Assembly (NCBI GenBank): GCA_964445775.1
Contig: CAYUMH010000008.1
Location: forward strand, 8,287 to 72,286
Length of the DNA stretch: 64,000 bases
Reading direction: 5' to 3'
Source: Terrimonas sp964445775
GTDB lineage: Bacteria; Bacteroidota; Bacteroidia; Chitinophagales; Chitinophagaceae
Part shown: piece after piece, positions 9,483 to 17,482 of the stretch
Layout: each line of letters begins with the position of its first letter
How positions within the stretch are numbered: position 1 is the stretch's first letter
Notes under the pieces: model-generated
What the model was told of the DNA's origin: nothing
What the model saw: the letters and a program-made list of their open reading frames with translations, nothing else
Databases searched by the model: none
Made by a program: the position numbers and the translations under genes

Positions 9483-10337
9483 CTATAACTTATAAAATTG
9501 TACGGCGTTATCATGTAATACCTTGCCGCTATCTTCTTTGTTCAATAAACCATTGATCACTGTTTCGTATACCTGCCAGGCATGTTCATATGAGCCTGCC
9601 AGTAAACTCACAGGCCAGTCGCCCCCGCAAAAACAACGGTCCGCACCAAATGCCTGTAATACAAAATCAATATAAGGTGCTACATCATCAGCCTGCCATT
9701 GATGCAGCTTACCCGATGTTGTTCCAAGTCCTGATATTTTGGCGTACAGGTTTGGGTGCTGTGCTGCTTCTTGCATTAACCCGCCCCACTCACCAAATTT
9801 TTCCTGCTTTGCAATGGGTGGCTGGTTTAAATGATCGAATACCATTCTTAAACCCGGCACCTTTTTCGTTACCTGTAATACGGTTTCAATATGTGCAGCA
9901 TGTATACCCACTATATCATAAGGAATATCATGGTCCGCTAATATGGCTAAACTTTTGATAACCGCCGGCTGCAATAACCAGTCTGTATTTTTTTCATCGT
10001 GTACCTGGTGACGTACCCCTTTGAAGTAAGGGTTGTGTAAGTATTCCTCCTTTAACAATTTACGCACAGCTTCGGGATCAGTAAGCGGCAACCAGGCTAC
10101 TACCCCTTTTATCCAGTCGTTCTCACGGGCGGCTTCCATCATCAGGTCCGTATCTTCTTTATTACCCGCTGCCTGCACCAATACCCCACCTGTAACATTT
10201 GTTTTCTTACGTTCAGCTTCCAGTTGCGACAGGTCATAGTTATTACGAAGGATTGATTCATCTCCCTCCAGCCACGGATAGGCTGCTTTTTGTAAGTCCC
10301 AGATATGTATATGTGTATCAATAATCGGCTGCGGCAT
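9483..10337 (-). CDS. Amidohydrolase family 2, sugar lactonase type (L-fucono-/L-rhamnono-lactonase-like)
   Basis: 284 aa, no signal peptide, cytosolic TIM-barrel metal-dependent hydrolase. It starts MPQPIIDTHIHIWDLQKAAYPWL, with the HxH metal motif (H9, H11) and the WDLxxxxYPWL pattern typical of the COG3618 group that contains L-fuconolactonase and L-rhamnono-1,4-lactonase. Further family residues are GVRHQVHDE, VFDHLNQPPI and the C-terminal CFCGGDWPVS carrying the catalytic Asp. It would open a sugar-acid lactone formed by a dehydrogenase such as the Gfo/Idh protein of the same cluster. It starts 14 bp after the second CoA-transferase gene in transcription order, so it belongs to the same operon. 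Substrate is inferred from relatives. Confidence 0.85.
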   Translation of the reverse strand: MPQPIIDTHIHIWDLQKAAYPWLEGDESILRNNYDLSQLEAERKKTNVTGGVLVQAAGNKEDTDLMMEAARENDWIKGVVAWLPLTDPEAVRKLLKEEYLHNPYFKGVRHQVHDEKNTDWLLQPAVIKSLAILADHDIPYDIVGIHAAHIETVLQVTKKVPGLRMVFDHLNQPPIAKQEKFGEWGGLMQEAAQHPNLYAKISGLGTTSGKLHQWQADDVAPYIDFVLQAFGADRCFCGGDWPVSLLAGSYEHAWQVYETVINGLLNKEDSGKVLHDNAVQFYKL

Positions 10338-10351
10338 CGTTAAACTTTAAA

Positions 10352-11524
10352 TCAAATATTGGCCAGCTTCGTAACCGGCTGTACTAATCCAAACTGGCTG
10401 TCAATTTCAGCATTGTGTTCTCCCAGCATAGGAGCACCTCTTTCGGAAGTGACAATTTTCCCGTCAATACGAATAGGACAACGGGTGGTAGTGATCTCCA
10501 GGCCATTGGTGGTTTTAACCACCGTTTCCATATTCAAGGCTTTATATCCTTCCTCCTGCATCAGCTCATCGTAATTTAATACGGGCGCACACCAAATATC
10601 GGCCTTTTCTAAAATAGCCAGCCAATGAGCGGCTGTATTCGTTAACAAGTGAGCCGATAAAATGGTTTTGATCTCGTCCCTTTTACTGAACCATTCACTG
10701 TTATCGGTAAATTGTTGTAATGGTACACAACTTAATAGTTCACCTAATACAGGAATGCTACCCATTGCCAGCGCAATAAATCCTTCCTGGGTCTGGTAAA
10801 TACCATAGGGCGCCGCTATATAAGCATGACCGCTGTTCACTTCACTGCGTTCCGGTAAGGCATTACCATCATTATAATAACAGGTCAGTACTTCAAACTG
10901 GAAATCCAAAATACTTTCCAGCATGCTCACCTGTACCAATGCCCCTTTATTGGAAACAATACGGCTGTATAAGGCAGCCAGTATACCCTGTGCCAGGTGC
11001 GTGCCAGCCAATATATCTACCACGGCCACACCCATTGGTGTAGGACCTTCCTGTTTATTATTACTTAACCAGGTTATGCCCGATGCCGCCTGTAATAACA
11101 GGTCCTGCCCGGGCAGGTCTTTCCAGGGACCTTCATTACCGTAACCGGTTATCTCCGCGTATACGATCTGTGGGTTCAATGCTTTCACGGTGTTATAATC
11201 TAACCCGATACGCTCCATTACACCCGGTCGAAAATTGTGCATCATCACATCGGCCTTACGCAACAGTTCTTTTATTTTTACCAGGTCGTCGGGGTTTTTC
11301 AAATCGGCCACATAACTTTTTTTATTCCGGTTAATGGCATGAAAAATGGTCGACTCACCTTCTATCATCACATCCGATACATACAGCTCCCTGCATATAT
11401 CGCCAATGCCGGGTTTTTCAATTTTAATTACCTGCGCTCCCATATCGGCCAGGCGCAAAGATGCGGAAGGTCCTGAGAGGAACTGGCTGAAATCCACCAC
11501 TATTATATCTTCCAACAAACGCAT
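10352..11524 (-). CDS. Class III (CaiB/BaiF) CoA-transferase, paralog 2
   Basis: 390 aa, cytosolic. CaiB/BaiF family enzymes move CoA between acids through an aspartyl-CoA thioester. The pattern is complete: VVDFSQFLSGPSASLRLADMGAQVIKIEKPG at the N-terminus, NKKSYVADLKNP (residues 67-78), DVMMHNFRPGVMERIGLDY, YAEITGYG, and the nucleophile region MGVAVVDILAG with Asp170, equivalent to the catalytic Asp of formyl-CoA transferase. It lies 3 bp after a paralog of similar length (11528-12673). Two adjacent class III genes occur where the enzyme is a heteromer, for example succinyl-CoA:malate CoA-transferase of Chloroflexus; that is one possible reading here, two different acid substrates is the other. 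Confidence 0.88.
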   Translation of the reverse strand: MRLLEDIIVVDFSQFLSGPSASLRLADMGAQVIKIEKPGIGDICRELYVSDVMIEGESTIFHAINRNKKSYVADLKNPDDLVKIKELLRKADVMMHNFRPGVMERIGLDYNTVKALNPQIVYAEITGYGNEGPWKDLPGQDLLLQAASGITWLSNNKQEGPTPMGVAVVDILAGTHLAQGILAALYSRIVSNKGALVQVSMLESILDFQFEVLTCYYNDGNALPERSEVNSGHAYIAAPYGIYQTQEGFIALAMGSIPVLGELLSCVPLQQFTDNSEWFSKRDEIKTILSAHLLTNTAAHWLAILEKADIWCAPVLNYDELMQEEGYKALNMETVVKTTNGLEITTTRCPIRIDGKIVTSERGAPMLGEHNAEIDSQFGLVQPVTKLANI

Positions 11525-11527
11525 AAA

Positions 11528-12673
11528 CTACATTTCACTTATAAAATCGCGGTAAATAGCCGCATTATCTGCCCCAACTTTCGGGGCTGGTTTATCTGAT
11601 GTTAATCTTTGACCGTTGATCCGGATAGGACAACGGGTGGTTGTAATATTTCGTCCCTCTGCCTGGATGGATTGCTCCATTTGTACGGCTTTATAAGCCG
11701 GGTGCTGTGTTAACTGTTGCCAGTTCAGCACTTCCATGGCCCACATATCACGGCTATGCAATTGCTCCTGCCAATAAGCAGTAGGATGCTGCAACAAATG
11801 AGCGGCAATGATGGCTTTTATTTCATCGCGATGCGTAAAGGCTGATTCCGATGTGTATGCCGCCAGCGCATCGCTGTGTATAGCTTCTGCCAGCTCCTGT
11901 ATATCCATCATGGCTATGGCCAAATGTCCGTCTTTTGTAGCATAAATACCGTAAGGCGCACTTAATAAAGGATGACCATTGTTCACTGCACTGCGCACCG
12001 GCTGTTGACGGTCGGCATAATAAGTGGTCAGTAACTCAAACTGGAAATCCAGTAAGGATTCCATCAGGCTTATCTCTATCAAAGCTCCTGTATTTCTTTT
12101 CTGGCGACGGATCAATGCTGCCAGTATACCTTGTGTTAACTGTGCACCGCATAAAATATCGGCAATAGCAATGCCAAAAGGCACAGGCGCTTGTTCTTTA
12201 TTGCCTGTAGTATGTGTTAAGCCGGCAATGGATTGTATCAGCAGGTCCTGCCCCGGCTTATGTTTCCAGGGACCGGTTTTGCCATACCCATTGATCTCCG
12301 CATATATCAGCCGCGGATTAATGGCCTGTACAGCTGCATAACCTAACCCTATTTTCTCCATCACACCCGGCCGGAAATTATGTATCAGTACGTCCGCTTT
12401 GGTAATTATCTTTTTTAAGGTTTCCAGGTCTGCCTCATTTTTCAGATCGGCCGCATAACTTTCCTTGTTCCGGTTAATGGTGTGAAACAATAAAGAACTT
12501 TCATCTACCCACAGGTTTTTAATGGATAGTTTCCTGCCGGCATCACCCACACCCGGTCTTTCAATTTTAATAACACGGGCGCCCAGGTCGGCCAGGCGCA
12601 AACCTGCCGCAGGCCCCGATAAATATTGGCTAAACTCCAATACCACTAATCCTTTCAACGGCAAATGACTCAT
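11528..12673 (-). CDS. Class III (CaiB/BaiF) CoA-transferase, paralog 1
   Basis: 381 aa, cytosolic. It shares the full family pattern with its neighbour (VVLEFSQYLSGPAAGLRLADLGARVIKIERPG, NRNKESYAADLKN, DVLIHNFRPGVMEKIGLGY, INGYGKTGPW) and has the catalytic Asp172 in FGIAIADILCG. The two paralogs also share the C-terminal TTTRCPIRI motif, so they arose by duplication. Its ATG overlaps the TGA of the solute-binding-protein gene (ATGA, 12670-12673), a sign of coupled translation. The acid activated to a CoA thioester is unknown; in this setting it could be a sugar-derived acid, with the MaoC-like hydratase acting on the thioester. Confidence 0.88.
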   Translation of the reverse strand: MSHLPLKGLVVLEFSQYLSGPAAGLRLADLGARVIKIERPGVGDAGRKLSIKNLWVDESSLLFHTINRNKESYAADLKNEADLETLKKIITKADVLIHNFRPGVMEKIGLGYAAVQAINPRLIYAEINGYGKTGPWKHKPGQDLLIQSIAGLTHTTGNKEQAPVPFGIAIADILCGAQLTQGILAALIRRQKRNTGALIEISLMESLLDFQFELLTTYYADRQQPVRSAVNNGHPLLSAPYGIYATKDGHLAIAMMDIQELAEAIHSDALAAYTSESAFTHRDEIKAIIAAHLLQHPTAYWQEQLHSRDMWAMEVLNWQQLTQHPAYKAVQMEQSIQAEGRNITTTRCPIRINGQRLTSDKPAPKVGADNAAIYRDFISEM

Positions 12674-13833
12674 ACGGTTTGGTTTGATAATTTAGCTTGT
12701 TTACTATGTTGGTATATCTTATTCATTTCCTGCAACGCTTCCTCCGGGTTGCTGTTGTGTAACAGGCATTGCTGTAAAGGCGTACCCGCATGATCCTGGA
12801 AATGCAGGTACCCGTTGTAACGCGGACGGATATACCCGTTATCCATTACCGGCAACACGTTTTTAAAATAATCATTCGTTAATACATTGGCAGCCGGCGA
12901 CTCCCATGCCTTGCGATGTCCCGGTTGTCCGCCATGTTCCATATAAAAAGTAGACTGGCATTCCGGCGATACAATCTGCTGTGCAAAATCTATCGCTATT
13001 TCCTTATGCTCGCTGAATGCGGAAACCGATATACCGGTACCGCCTACTGTTGTTTGTAATCTTTTTCCATTCACACGCACTACATCCGCATAATGCAATA
13101 AATATTTTGCATACCCCTGGCGGGAATAATTTGAATACCCATAAGCAAAAGGGCAATACCAGTAATCATTGGTCCGGCTCATGCGTTCCGCCACCGCTAT
13201 CGGGTTATACACAAACATCTCCTTATCAATAACGCCATACAATTGCTGCATGGTGCGGATAGCTGCTACTCCGGTCTCCATATCAATCACTTCGGTTTCA
13301 CTGCTGAAGGGAGTTTTACCCTGTGCTATACAAAAGGAGTAAAAATTCATCAGTATATCAATGGGTATGGCCGGCACAGCCACTTTACCAGCCTTTGCCA
13401 GGCTTATCACCTCCTCCCAGGTTTGCGGCAGGGTTATACCATTCGCTTCCAGCAGGCCCTTCCGGTAACTGGCGGCAGGTGTAGCCGCATCAATAGCCAG
13501 GGCCCATTGTTTATTGTCGTAATTATAACTTACATGTGATTGTCCTGCTGAATATTGCAGCTGGTCGGCTAAATATTCGGCAGATAAATATTCGTTCAAA
13601 GGCAGTACACAATTAGTGGCCGCGGCACAACCTACCCATGGATGGTCAATGATCAGCAGGTCATAATCCTTTGTCAGTACTTCAATCGGGAAATCAGCAA
13701 ACTCCTGTAAGGTACGTTTCTGCCACACTATCTCTACACCCGGGTGCAGCTCGGCATAACGTTGCGAAAACGCCTGCAGCGGTGTAATGCCCCTGCTATG
13801 CCCCCATGTTATACCTTTTAAAACTACCGACAT
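12670..13833 (-). CDS. Solute-binding-protein-fold protein without signal peptide
   Basis: About 387 aa from ATG at 13833 (a TTG two codons upstream would overlap the MaoC-like gene). The body matches family 1 extracellular solute-binding proteins of carbohydrate ABC systems: ITPLQAFSQRYAELHPGVEIVW (residues about 15-36), DYDLLIIDHPWVG, LPQTWEEVISLAKAG, then the second lobe with VVRVNGKRLQTTVGGTGISVS and AIDFAQQIVSPECQ. Unlike that family it has no signal peptide or lipobox, and the position 2 bp after the MaoC-like stop leaves no room for one. No ABC permease or ATPase gene is nearby, and uptake in the cluster is provided by a RhaT-type symporter. It may be a cytosolic ligand-binding, carrier or regulatory protein for the pathway intermediate. 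Fold assignment is good, role unknown. Confidence 0.75.
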   Translation of the reverse strand: MSVVLKGITWGHSRGITPLQAFSQRYAELHPGVEIVWQKRTLQEFADFPIEVLTKDYDLLIIDHPWVGCAAATNCVLPLNEYLSAEYLADQLQYSAGQSHVSYNYDNKQWALAIDAATPAASYRKGLLEANGITLPQTWEEVISLAKAGKVAVPAIPIDILMNFYSFCIAQGKTPFSSETEVIDMETGVAAIRTMQQLYGVIDKEMFVYNPIAVAERMSRTNDYWYCPFAYGYSNYSRQGYAKYLLHYADVVRVNGKRLQTTVGGTGISVSAFSEHKEIAIDFAQQIVSPECQSTFYMEHGGQPGHRKAWESPAANVLTNDYFKNVLPVMDNGYIRPRYNGYLHFQDHAGTPLQQCLLHNSNPEEALQEMNKIYQHSKQAKLSNQTV

Positions 13834-13835
13834 AC

Positions 13836-14279
13836 TCAAGCTTGCTTTTTTTCAACCAGTAACAAATGTTCACAAAGCATTACCAGTTCCTTGTTTTGGT
13901 TAAACACTTCCACCAGTTCCGTTACCAGGCCAAAACCCGGTTTTTTGTGGTCTTTTTTATCTTTAATGGTAACTGTTACTTTAATGGTATCGCCAATAAA
14001 AACAGGTTTAATAAAACGTAGCCGTTCATATCCGTAAGTCATGGATACTTCGTTAATAAAACTGGCCGTTAATCCTATGCCAATAGTAAAGATCAAAGTA
14101 CCATGGGCAATACGTTTTTTAAAGGGCTGGGTGCTGCACCATTCCTCATCCATATGATGCGGGAAAAAATCGCCTGACTGACCGGCATGTACTACGATAT
14201 CCGTTTCGGTCACCGTACGGCCGATGGTCTGACGCTGTTCATCAATTTCAAACTCCTCGAAATATTTTTTTAAAAACAT
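13836..14279 (-). CDS. MaoC-like hydratase/dehydratase
   Basis: 147 aa hotdog-fold protein. The hydratase-2 motif is present as AGQSGDFFPHHMDEE: Asp37 and His42 keep the D-x-x-P-x-H spacing of catalytic (R)-specific enoyl-CoA hydratases, though the usual Asn is Phe. Further family features are AHGTLIFTIGIGLTASF and RFIKPVFIGDTIKVTV. It is the first gene of the minus-strand sugar cluster, so its upstream gap (14280-14791) should hold the operon promoter. With two CoA-transferases in the same operon it probably hydrates or dehydrates an acyl-CoA intermediate. A relative of mesaconyl-CoA hydratases is possible, but the sequence does not decide this. Confidence 0.85.
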   Translation of the reverse strand: MFLKKYFEEFEIDEQRQTIGRTVTETDIVVHAGQSGDFFPHHMDEEWCSTQPFKKRIAHGTLIFTIGIGLTASFINEVSMTYGYERLRFIKPVFIGDTIKVTVTIKDKKDHKKPGFGLVTELVEVFNQNKELVMLCEHLLLVEKKQA

Positions 14280-14420
14280 AAGCTTGCAATATGGTGTAGG
14301 CTGTACAGGATCATATGCTCAGGAATAAGCAGTTGTTGCGGATCATTTGCTTTGTAGCGGGCAGTTTATACAAGCTTGCGTTGTAATTTATCTATGGCTC
14401 ATCACAAAAAATGCAATCAT

Positions 14421-14473
14421 TAACTTACTCATAAGCAGCCCCGGAAAAGCCACTTAAATCAGGGAGTAAGTTA
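14421..14473. promoter_or_regulatory. Inverted repeat upstream of the sugar operon
   Basis: TAACTTACTC (14421-14430) and GAGTAAGTTA (14464-14473) form a 10-bp perfect inverted repeat with 33 bp between. It lies about 140-195 bp upstream of the MaoC-like start. It may be a regulator site or the stem of a 5' leader; no regulator gene is linked. The rest of 14280-14620 shows nothing else I can name. Confidence 0.35.
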
Positions 14474-14625
14474 GATCAGGGTAGCAAAATGACCAATGTC
14501 AGGTCTTACTGTAAAGATGGCATATTTTACTACCCCGTTGCCCCTGCATAACGCCAAATAAGAGGCAAAACGAAAAATACGGGTACTATCTTCTTACAAT
14601 ACATTCCGTTAAACAGATTTTTTAT

Positions 14626-14726
14626 GGGCTGTCGGCTGCAGTAACTCCGGTCAGCTGCAGTCCCCCGCCCGGCTGCAATCTTCCGGCTTTAAGGCCGTAA
14701 GGATTTGCGCCTAAGCGGGGCAGCCC
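14626..14726. repeat. GC-rich structured intergenic element (GGGCTGTC family), copy 1
   Basis: Bounded by GGGCTGTCGGCTGCAG and GGGGCAGCCC, i.e. inverted GGGCTG/CAGCCC ends, and clearly richer in G+C than flanking DNA. Inside are two CAGCTGCAG-like stretches and a CGGCTTTAAGGCCG near-palindrome. The end GGGCTGTCGGCT recurs (inverted) at the 25006 end of the larger element 24821-25006, and GGGCAGCCCTTCG recurs inside it. Confidence 0.55.
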
Positions 14727-14791
14727 TTCGCCTGCTTATAAGGTTTTAAAAACCTGGTGAGTATGATCGCTATTTCAAGTAATTTTATACC

Positions 14792-15361
14792 ATGAAAATA
14801 ACAGCACTGTTTGTTGCATTAATAGTATTAGTAACCGCCTGTGGCAGTAAAAAAAAGAAACGGGAGGAAGCAGATAAAAACTTTCCTATACTCCCTTACC
14901 TGTTAAGCCAGGTAAAAGATGTGGACACCTCCCTGTACAGCATTGTTAAAGTGGTAACCGTTGATTCGGTTGCTGATACAACCTTTATTCCACGCGAAGA
15001 CTTCAGGAAACAGGCCCAGGACTTTTTAGACATTCCCGATATTTCTTCCGAAAAATACGAGGACGATTATACCGAATCAAAGTTTTTTGATGAAACCCTG
15101 AACCGGGTAGTAATGACTTATACCAAAAAGCCGGAGGCCAACCAGGCCGTACTGAAACAGGAAATAACCATCAGCCGGGATCAATTCAACGGTGATAAAA
15201 TGGTGAGTGTGTATATAGACTATGCTACCTCCACAAAGGATAGCGCCGTACAGAAAAGAATGTTATGGATGGTGGATAAAAATTTCCAGGTAACCCGTAT
15301 GGTACAAAAACCCGGTGGTGCAGAAACCATTACCACCACTACTGTTAAATGGAACGATTGA
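14792..15361 (+). CDS. Small lipoprotein, uncharacterised
   Basis: 189 aa. A lipoprotein signal is clear: MKITALFVALIVLVTACGS with lipobox VTAC. A lysine-rich stretch (KKKKREE) follows, then a soluble domain of about 160 residues with alternating beta strands and no motif that I recognise (LYSIVKVVTVDSVADTTFIPREDFRK, KRMLWMVDKNFQVTRMVQK). It reads like a periplasmic or outer-membrane-attached beta-sandwich protein of Bacteroidota. It ends 9 bp before uvrC on the same strand and may be co-transcribed with it, though nothing in its sequence suggests a role in DNA repair. Confidence 0.75.
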   Translation: MKITALFVALIVLVTACGSKKKKREEADKNFPILPYLLSQVKDVDTSLYSIVKVVTVDSVADTTFIPREDFRKQAQDFLDIPDISSEKYEDDYTESKFFDETLNRVVMTYTKKPEANQAVLKQEITISRDQFNGDKMVSVYIDYATSTKDSAVQKRMLWMVDKNFQVTRMVQKPGGAETITTTTVKWND

Positions 15362-15370
15362 TGTGTATTT

Positions 15371-17179
15371 ATGACTGCAGAAGATTTTAAACATATAGCG
15401 CCCACCATACCGCACCAGCCCGGCATATACCAGTATTTTAATGACGAGGATGTAATTATTTATGTGGGCAAGGCCAAGGACCTGCGCAAAAGGGTAAGCT
15501 CGTACTTTACTAAAACATTTACCTCTTACAAAACGCATGAGCTGGTACAACGCATAAAACGTATTGCGTTTACCATTGTTAACTCGGAGCATGATGCGTT
15601 CCTGCTGGAGAACTCATTGATCAAAGAGTTCAAACCCCGGTATAATATCAACCTGAAGGACGATAAAACCTATCCCTATATTGTTATTAAAAACGAGCCC
15701 TTTCCCAGAGTGTTTTTAACCCGGTATGTGGTGAACGATAAATCGGAATACTTAGGCCCCTTTACTTCCGTACAGAAAGTTAAGGAACTGCTGGAGTTCA
15801 TCCGTCAAACCGTACCGCTCAGGAACTGTACCCTCAACCTGAGTGCCGGTAATATTGCCAAAAAGAAATTCAAAGTATGCCTGGAGTACCATTTAGGTAA
15901 TTGTAAAGGTCCCTGCGAAGGCCTGCAAACCCTGCCCGATTATTTAGAAGGCATACAGCAGATAAAAAATTTATTAAAAGGCAATCTAACTCCTGTTATC
16001 CGTCATTTTAAAGAGGAAATGAAGAATGCCGTGGCTGACCTCGCCTTCGAACAGGCGGAGATAGCCAAGCATAAAATTTCTTTTCTCACCAATTACCAGG
16101 CTAAATCGGTAGTAGCCGGTAATACGGCCGGTGATAAAGATGTATTTACCCTGGTAAAGGAAAAGAATGTGGCCTATGTTAACTTTTTAATGGTACGTAA
16201 TGGTACCATTGTACAAACACAAACCACTAAAGTGCTTACTCACCTCGATGAGGATGAGCCGGAAATATTAAGTTTCAGTATTGCACGCCTGCGCCAGACA
16301 TTTAACAGCGATGCTACGGAGATCATTGTGCCCTTTGCCATTGACTACCCGGAGAAAGATATCACCATTACCATACCGGTGAGTGGCGATAAAAAGAAAC
16401 TCCTGGAACTGTCTTTAAAAAATGTAGACCACTATATTGAAGAGATAAAGAATAAGGAACGTTTAAAGCTGTCCACCAATACCAATAAAATAAAAGTATT
16501 GGAAAAACTGCAGGAAGCATTACAACTAGGCAGTTTGCCAACGCATATCGAGTGTTTTGACAACTCCAATTTCCAGGGTAGCTTCCCGGTATCGGCCATG
16601 GTCTGCTTTAAAATGGGCGTACCCAGTAAAAAAGATTACCGCCATTTTAATGTTAAAACGGTAGAAGGCATTAACGACTTTGCCACCATGAAAGAAGCAG
16701 TAACCCGCCGGTATAAACGCTTACAGGAAGAAGAACAGCCTTTCCCCCAACTGGTGATCATTGATGGCGGTAAGGGGCAATTAAGTTCTGCCCACGAAGC
16801 AATGGTGGAACTGGGACTTGCTGACAGAACCACATTGGTAGGCCTTGCCAAAAGAGAAGAGGAAGTATTTTTTGTAGGGGATAAGGAATCGGTAAAGCTG
16901 CCTTATAATAGCGAGGAGTTAAAACTGTTAAGACAGATAAGGGATGAAGTGCACCGCTTTGGTATTACTTTTCACCGCAACAAACGCAGCAAAGGCACAT
17001 TTACCAATGAACTGGAGAGCATCGCAGGCATTGGCCCTAAAATAGCCACACAGCTATTACAACATTTTAAATCGGTAAAAAACGTAAAAGCGCAAAGCAA
17101 AGAAACATTAACAACAGTTGTAGGACTGCAAAAGGCGGTGCTGGTGTATAACCATTTTCACCCTGAGGATAATACTTAA
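15371..17179 (+). CDS. uvrC: Excinuclease ABC subunit C
   Basis: 602 aa, normal length. UvrC makes both incisions in nucleotide excision repair together with UvrB. Domains in order: N-terminal GIY-YIG nuclease (PGIYQYFNDEDVIIYVGKAKDLRKRV, residues about 16-41), a cysteine cluster (CTLNL, CLEYHLGNCKGPCEG) typical of the family, a UVR-type UvrB-binding helix around 200-240, the RNase H-like 5' nuclease domain (IECFDNSNFQG with Asp397, LVIIDGGKGQL, FHRNKRSKGTFTNELESI) and C-terminal helix-hairpin-helix motifs (IAGIGPKIATQLLQHF). The start ATG lies 9 bp after the lipoprotein stop. A terminator follows directly. Confidence 0.97.
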   Translation: MTAEDFKHIAPTIPHQPGIYQYFNDEDVIIYVGKAKDLRKRVSSYFTKTFTSYKTHELVQRIKRIAFTIVNSEHDAFLLENSLIKEFKPRYNINLKDDKTYPYIVIKNEPFPRVFLTRYVVNDKSEYLGPFTSVQKVKELLEFIRQTVPLRNCTLNLSAGNIAKKKFKVCLEYHLGNCKGPCEGLQTLPDYLEGIQQIKNLLKGNLTPVIRHFKEEMKNAVADLAFEQAEIAKHKISFLTNYQAKSVVAGNTAGDKDVFTLVKEKNVAYVNFLMVRNGTIVQTQTTKVLTHLDEDEPEILSFSIARLRQTFNSDATEIIVPFAIDYPEKDITITIPVSGDKKKLLELSLKNVDHYIEEIKNKERLKLSTNTNKIKVLEKLQEALQLGSLPTHIECFDNSNFQGSFPVSAMVCFKMGVPSKKDYRHFNVKTVEGINDFATMKEAVTRRYKRLQEEEQPFPQLVIIDGGKGQLSSAHEAMVELGLADRTTLVGLAKREEEVFFVGDKESVKLPYNSEELKLLRQIRDEVHRFGITFHRNKRSKGTFTNELESIAGIGPKIATQLLQHFKSVKNVKAQSKETLTTVVGLQKAVLVYNHFHPEDNT

Positions 17180-17186
17180 AAAAAAT

Positions 17187-17216
17187 GGGGCCAGGATAGA
17201 AATCCAGCCCCGTTTT
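17187..17216 (+). terminator. Rho-independent terminator of uvrC
   Basis: GGGGCCAGGAT...ATCCAGCCCC forms an imperfect stem followed by TTTTT, 8 bp after the uvrC stop. The rest of the 303-bp gap to 17482 contains only the opposing terminator at 17441-17464 and A+T-rich DNA; no gene seen. Confidence 0.75.
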
Positions 17217-17440
17217 TAAAATCCAATATCCTATGAAAAACCGCTACAAAAATACACAAAAAAGTTGATTTAACTCATTTATATCTATATTTTTCACCAG
17301 TTTCCTTTGACCGTTCGTCACATTTATTTTCCCCCTTTTTTACTACTATCCATTTATAGCATATTGCCGGAACAAACAGTTGTTTATCATTCAATTAAGC
17401 ATTTTTAATCCCAAATAACCGAACAATAGCGGCCATAAAA

Positions 17441-17464
17441 AAAGCCCCGGAAAACCGGGGCTTT
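17441..17464 (-). terminator. Terminator of the gldKLMN operon
   Basis: AAAGCCCCGG-AAAA-CCGGGGCTTT is a perfect 10-bp stem with a tetraloop, 19 bp downstream of the gldN stop on the minus strand, and is followed there by a run of T. The A/T tails on both sides may let it act in both directions. Confidence 0.9.
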
Positions 17465-17482
17465 ACTTTAATATTGTTCTGA

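Noticed and set aside
17310..17320. ACCGTTCGTCA, also at 38675-38685, as a regulator site
   Set aside because: Only two copies, one of which is between convergent genes with no start downstream; too short to claim.
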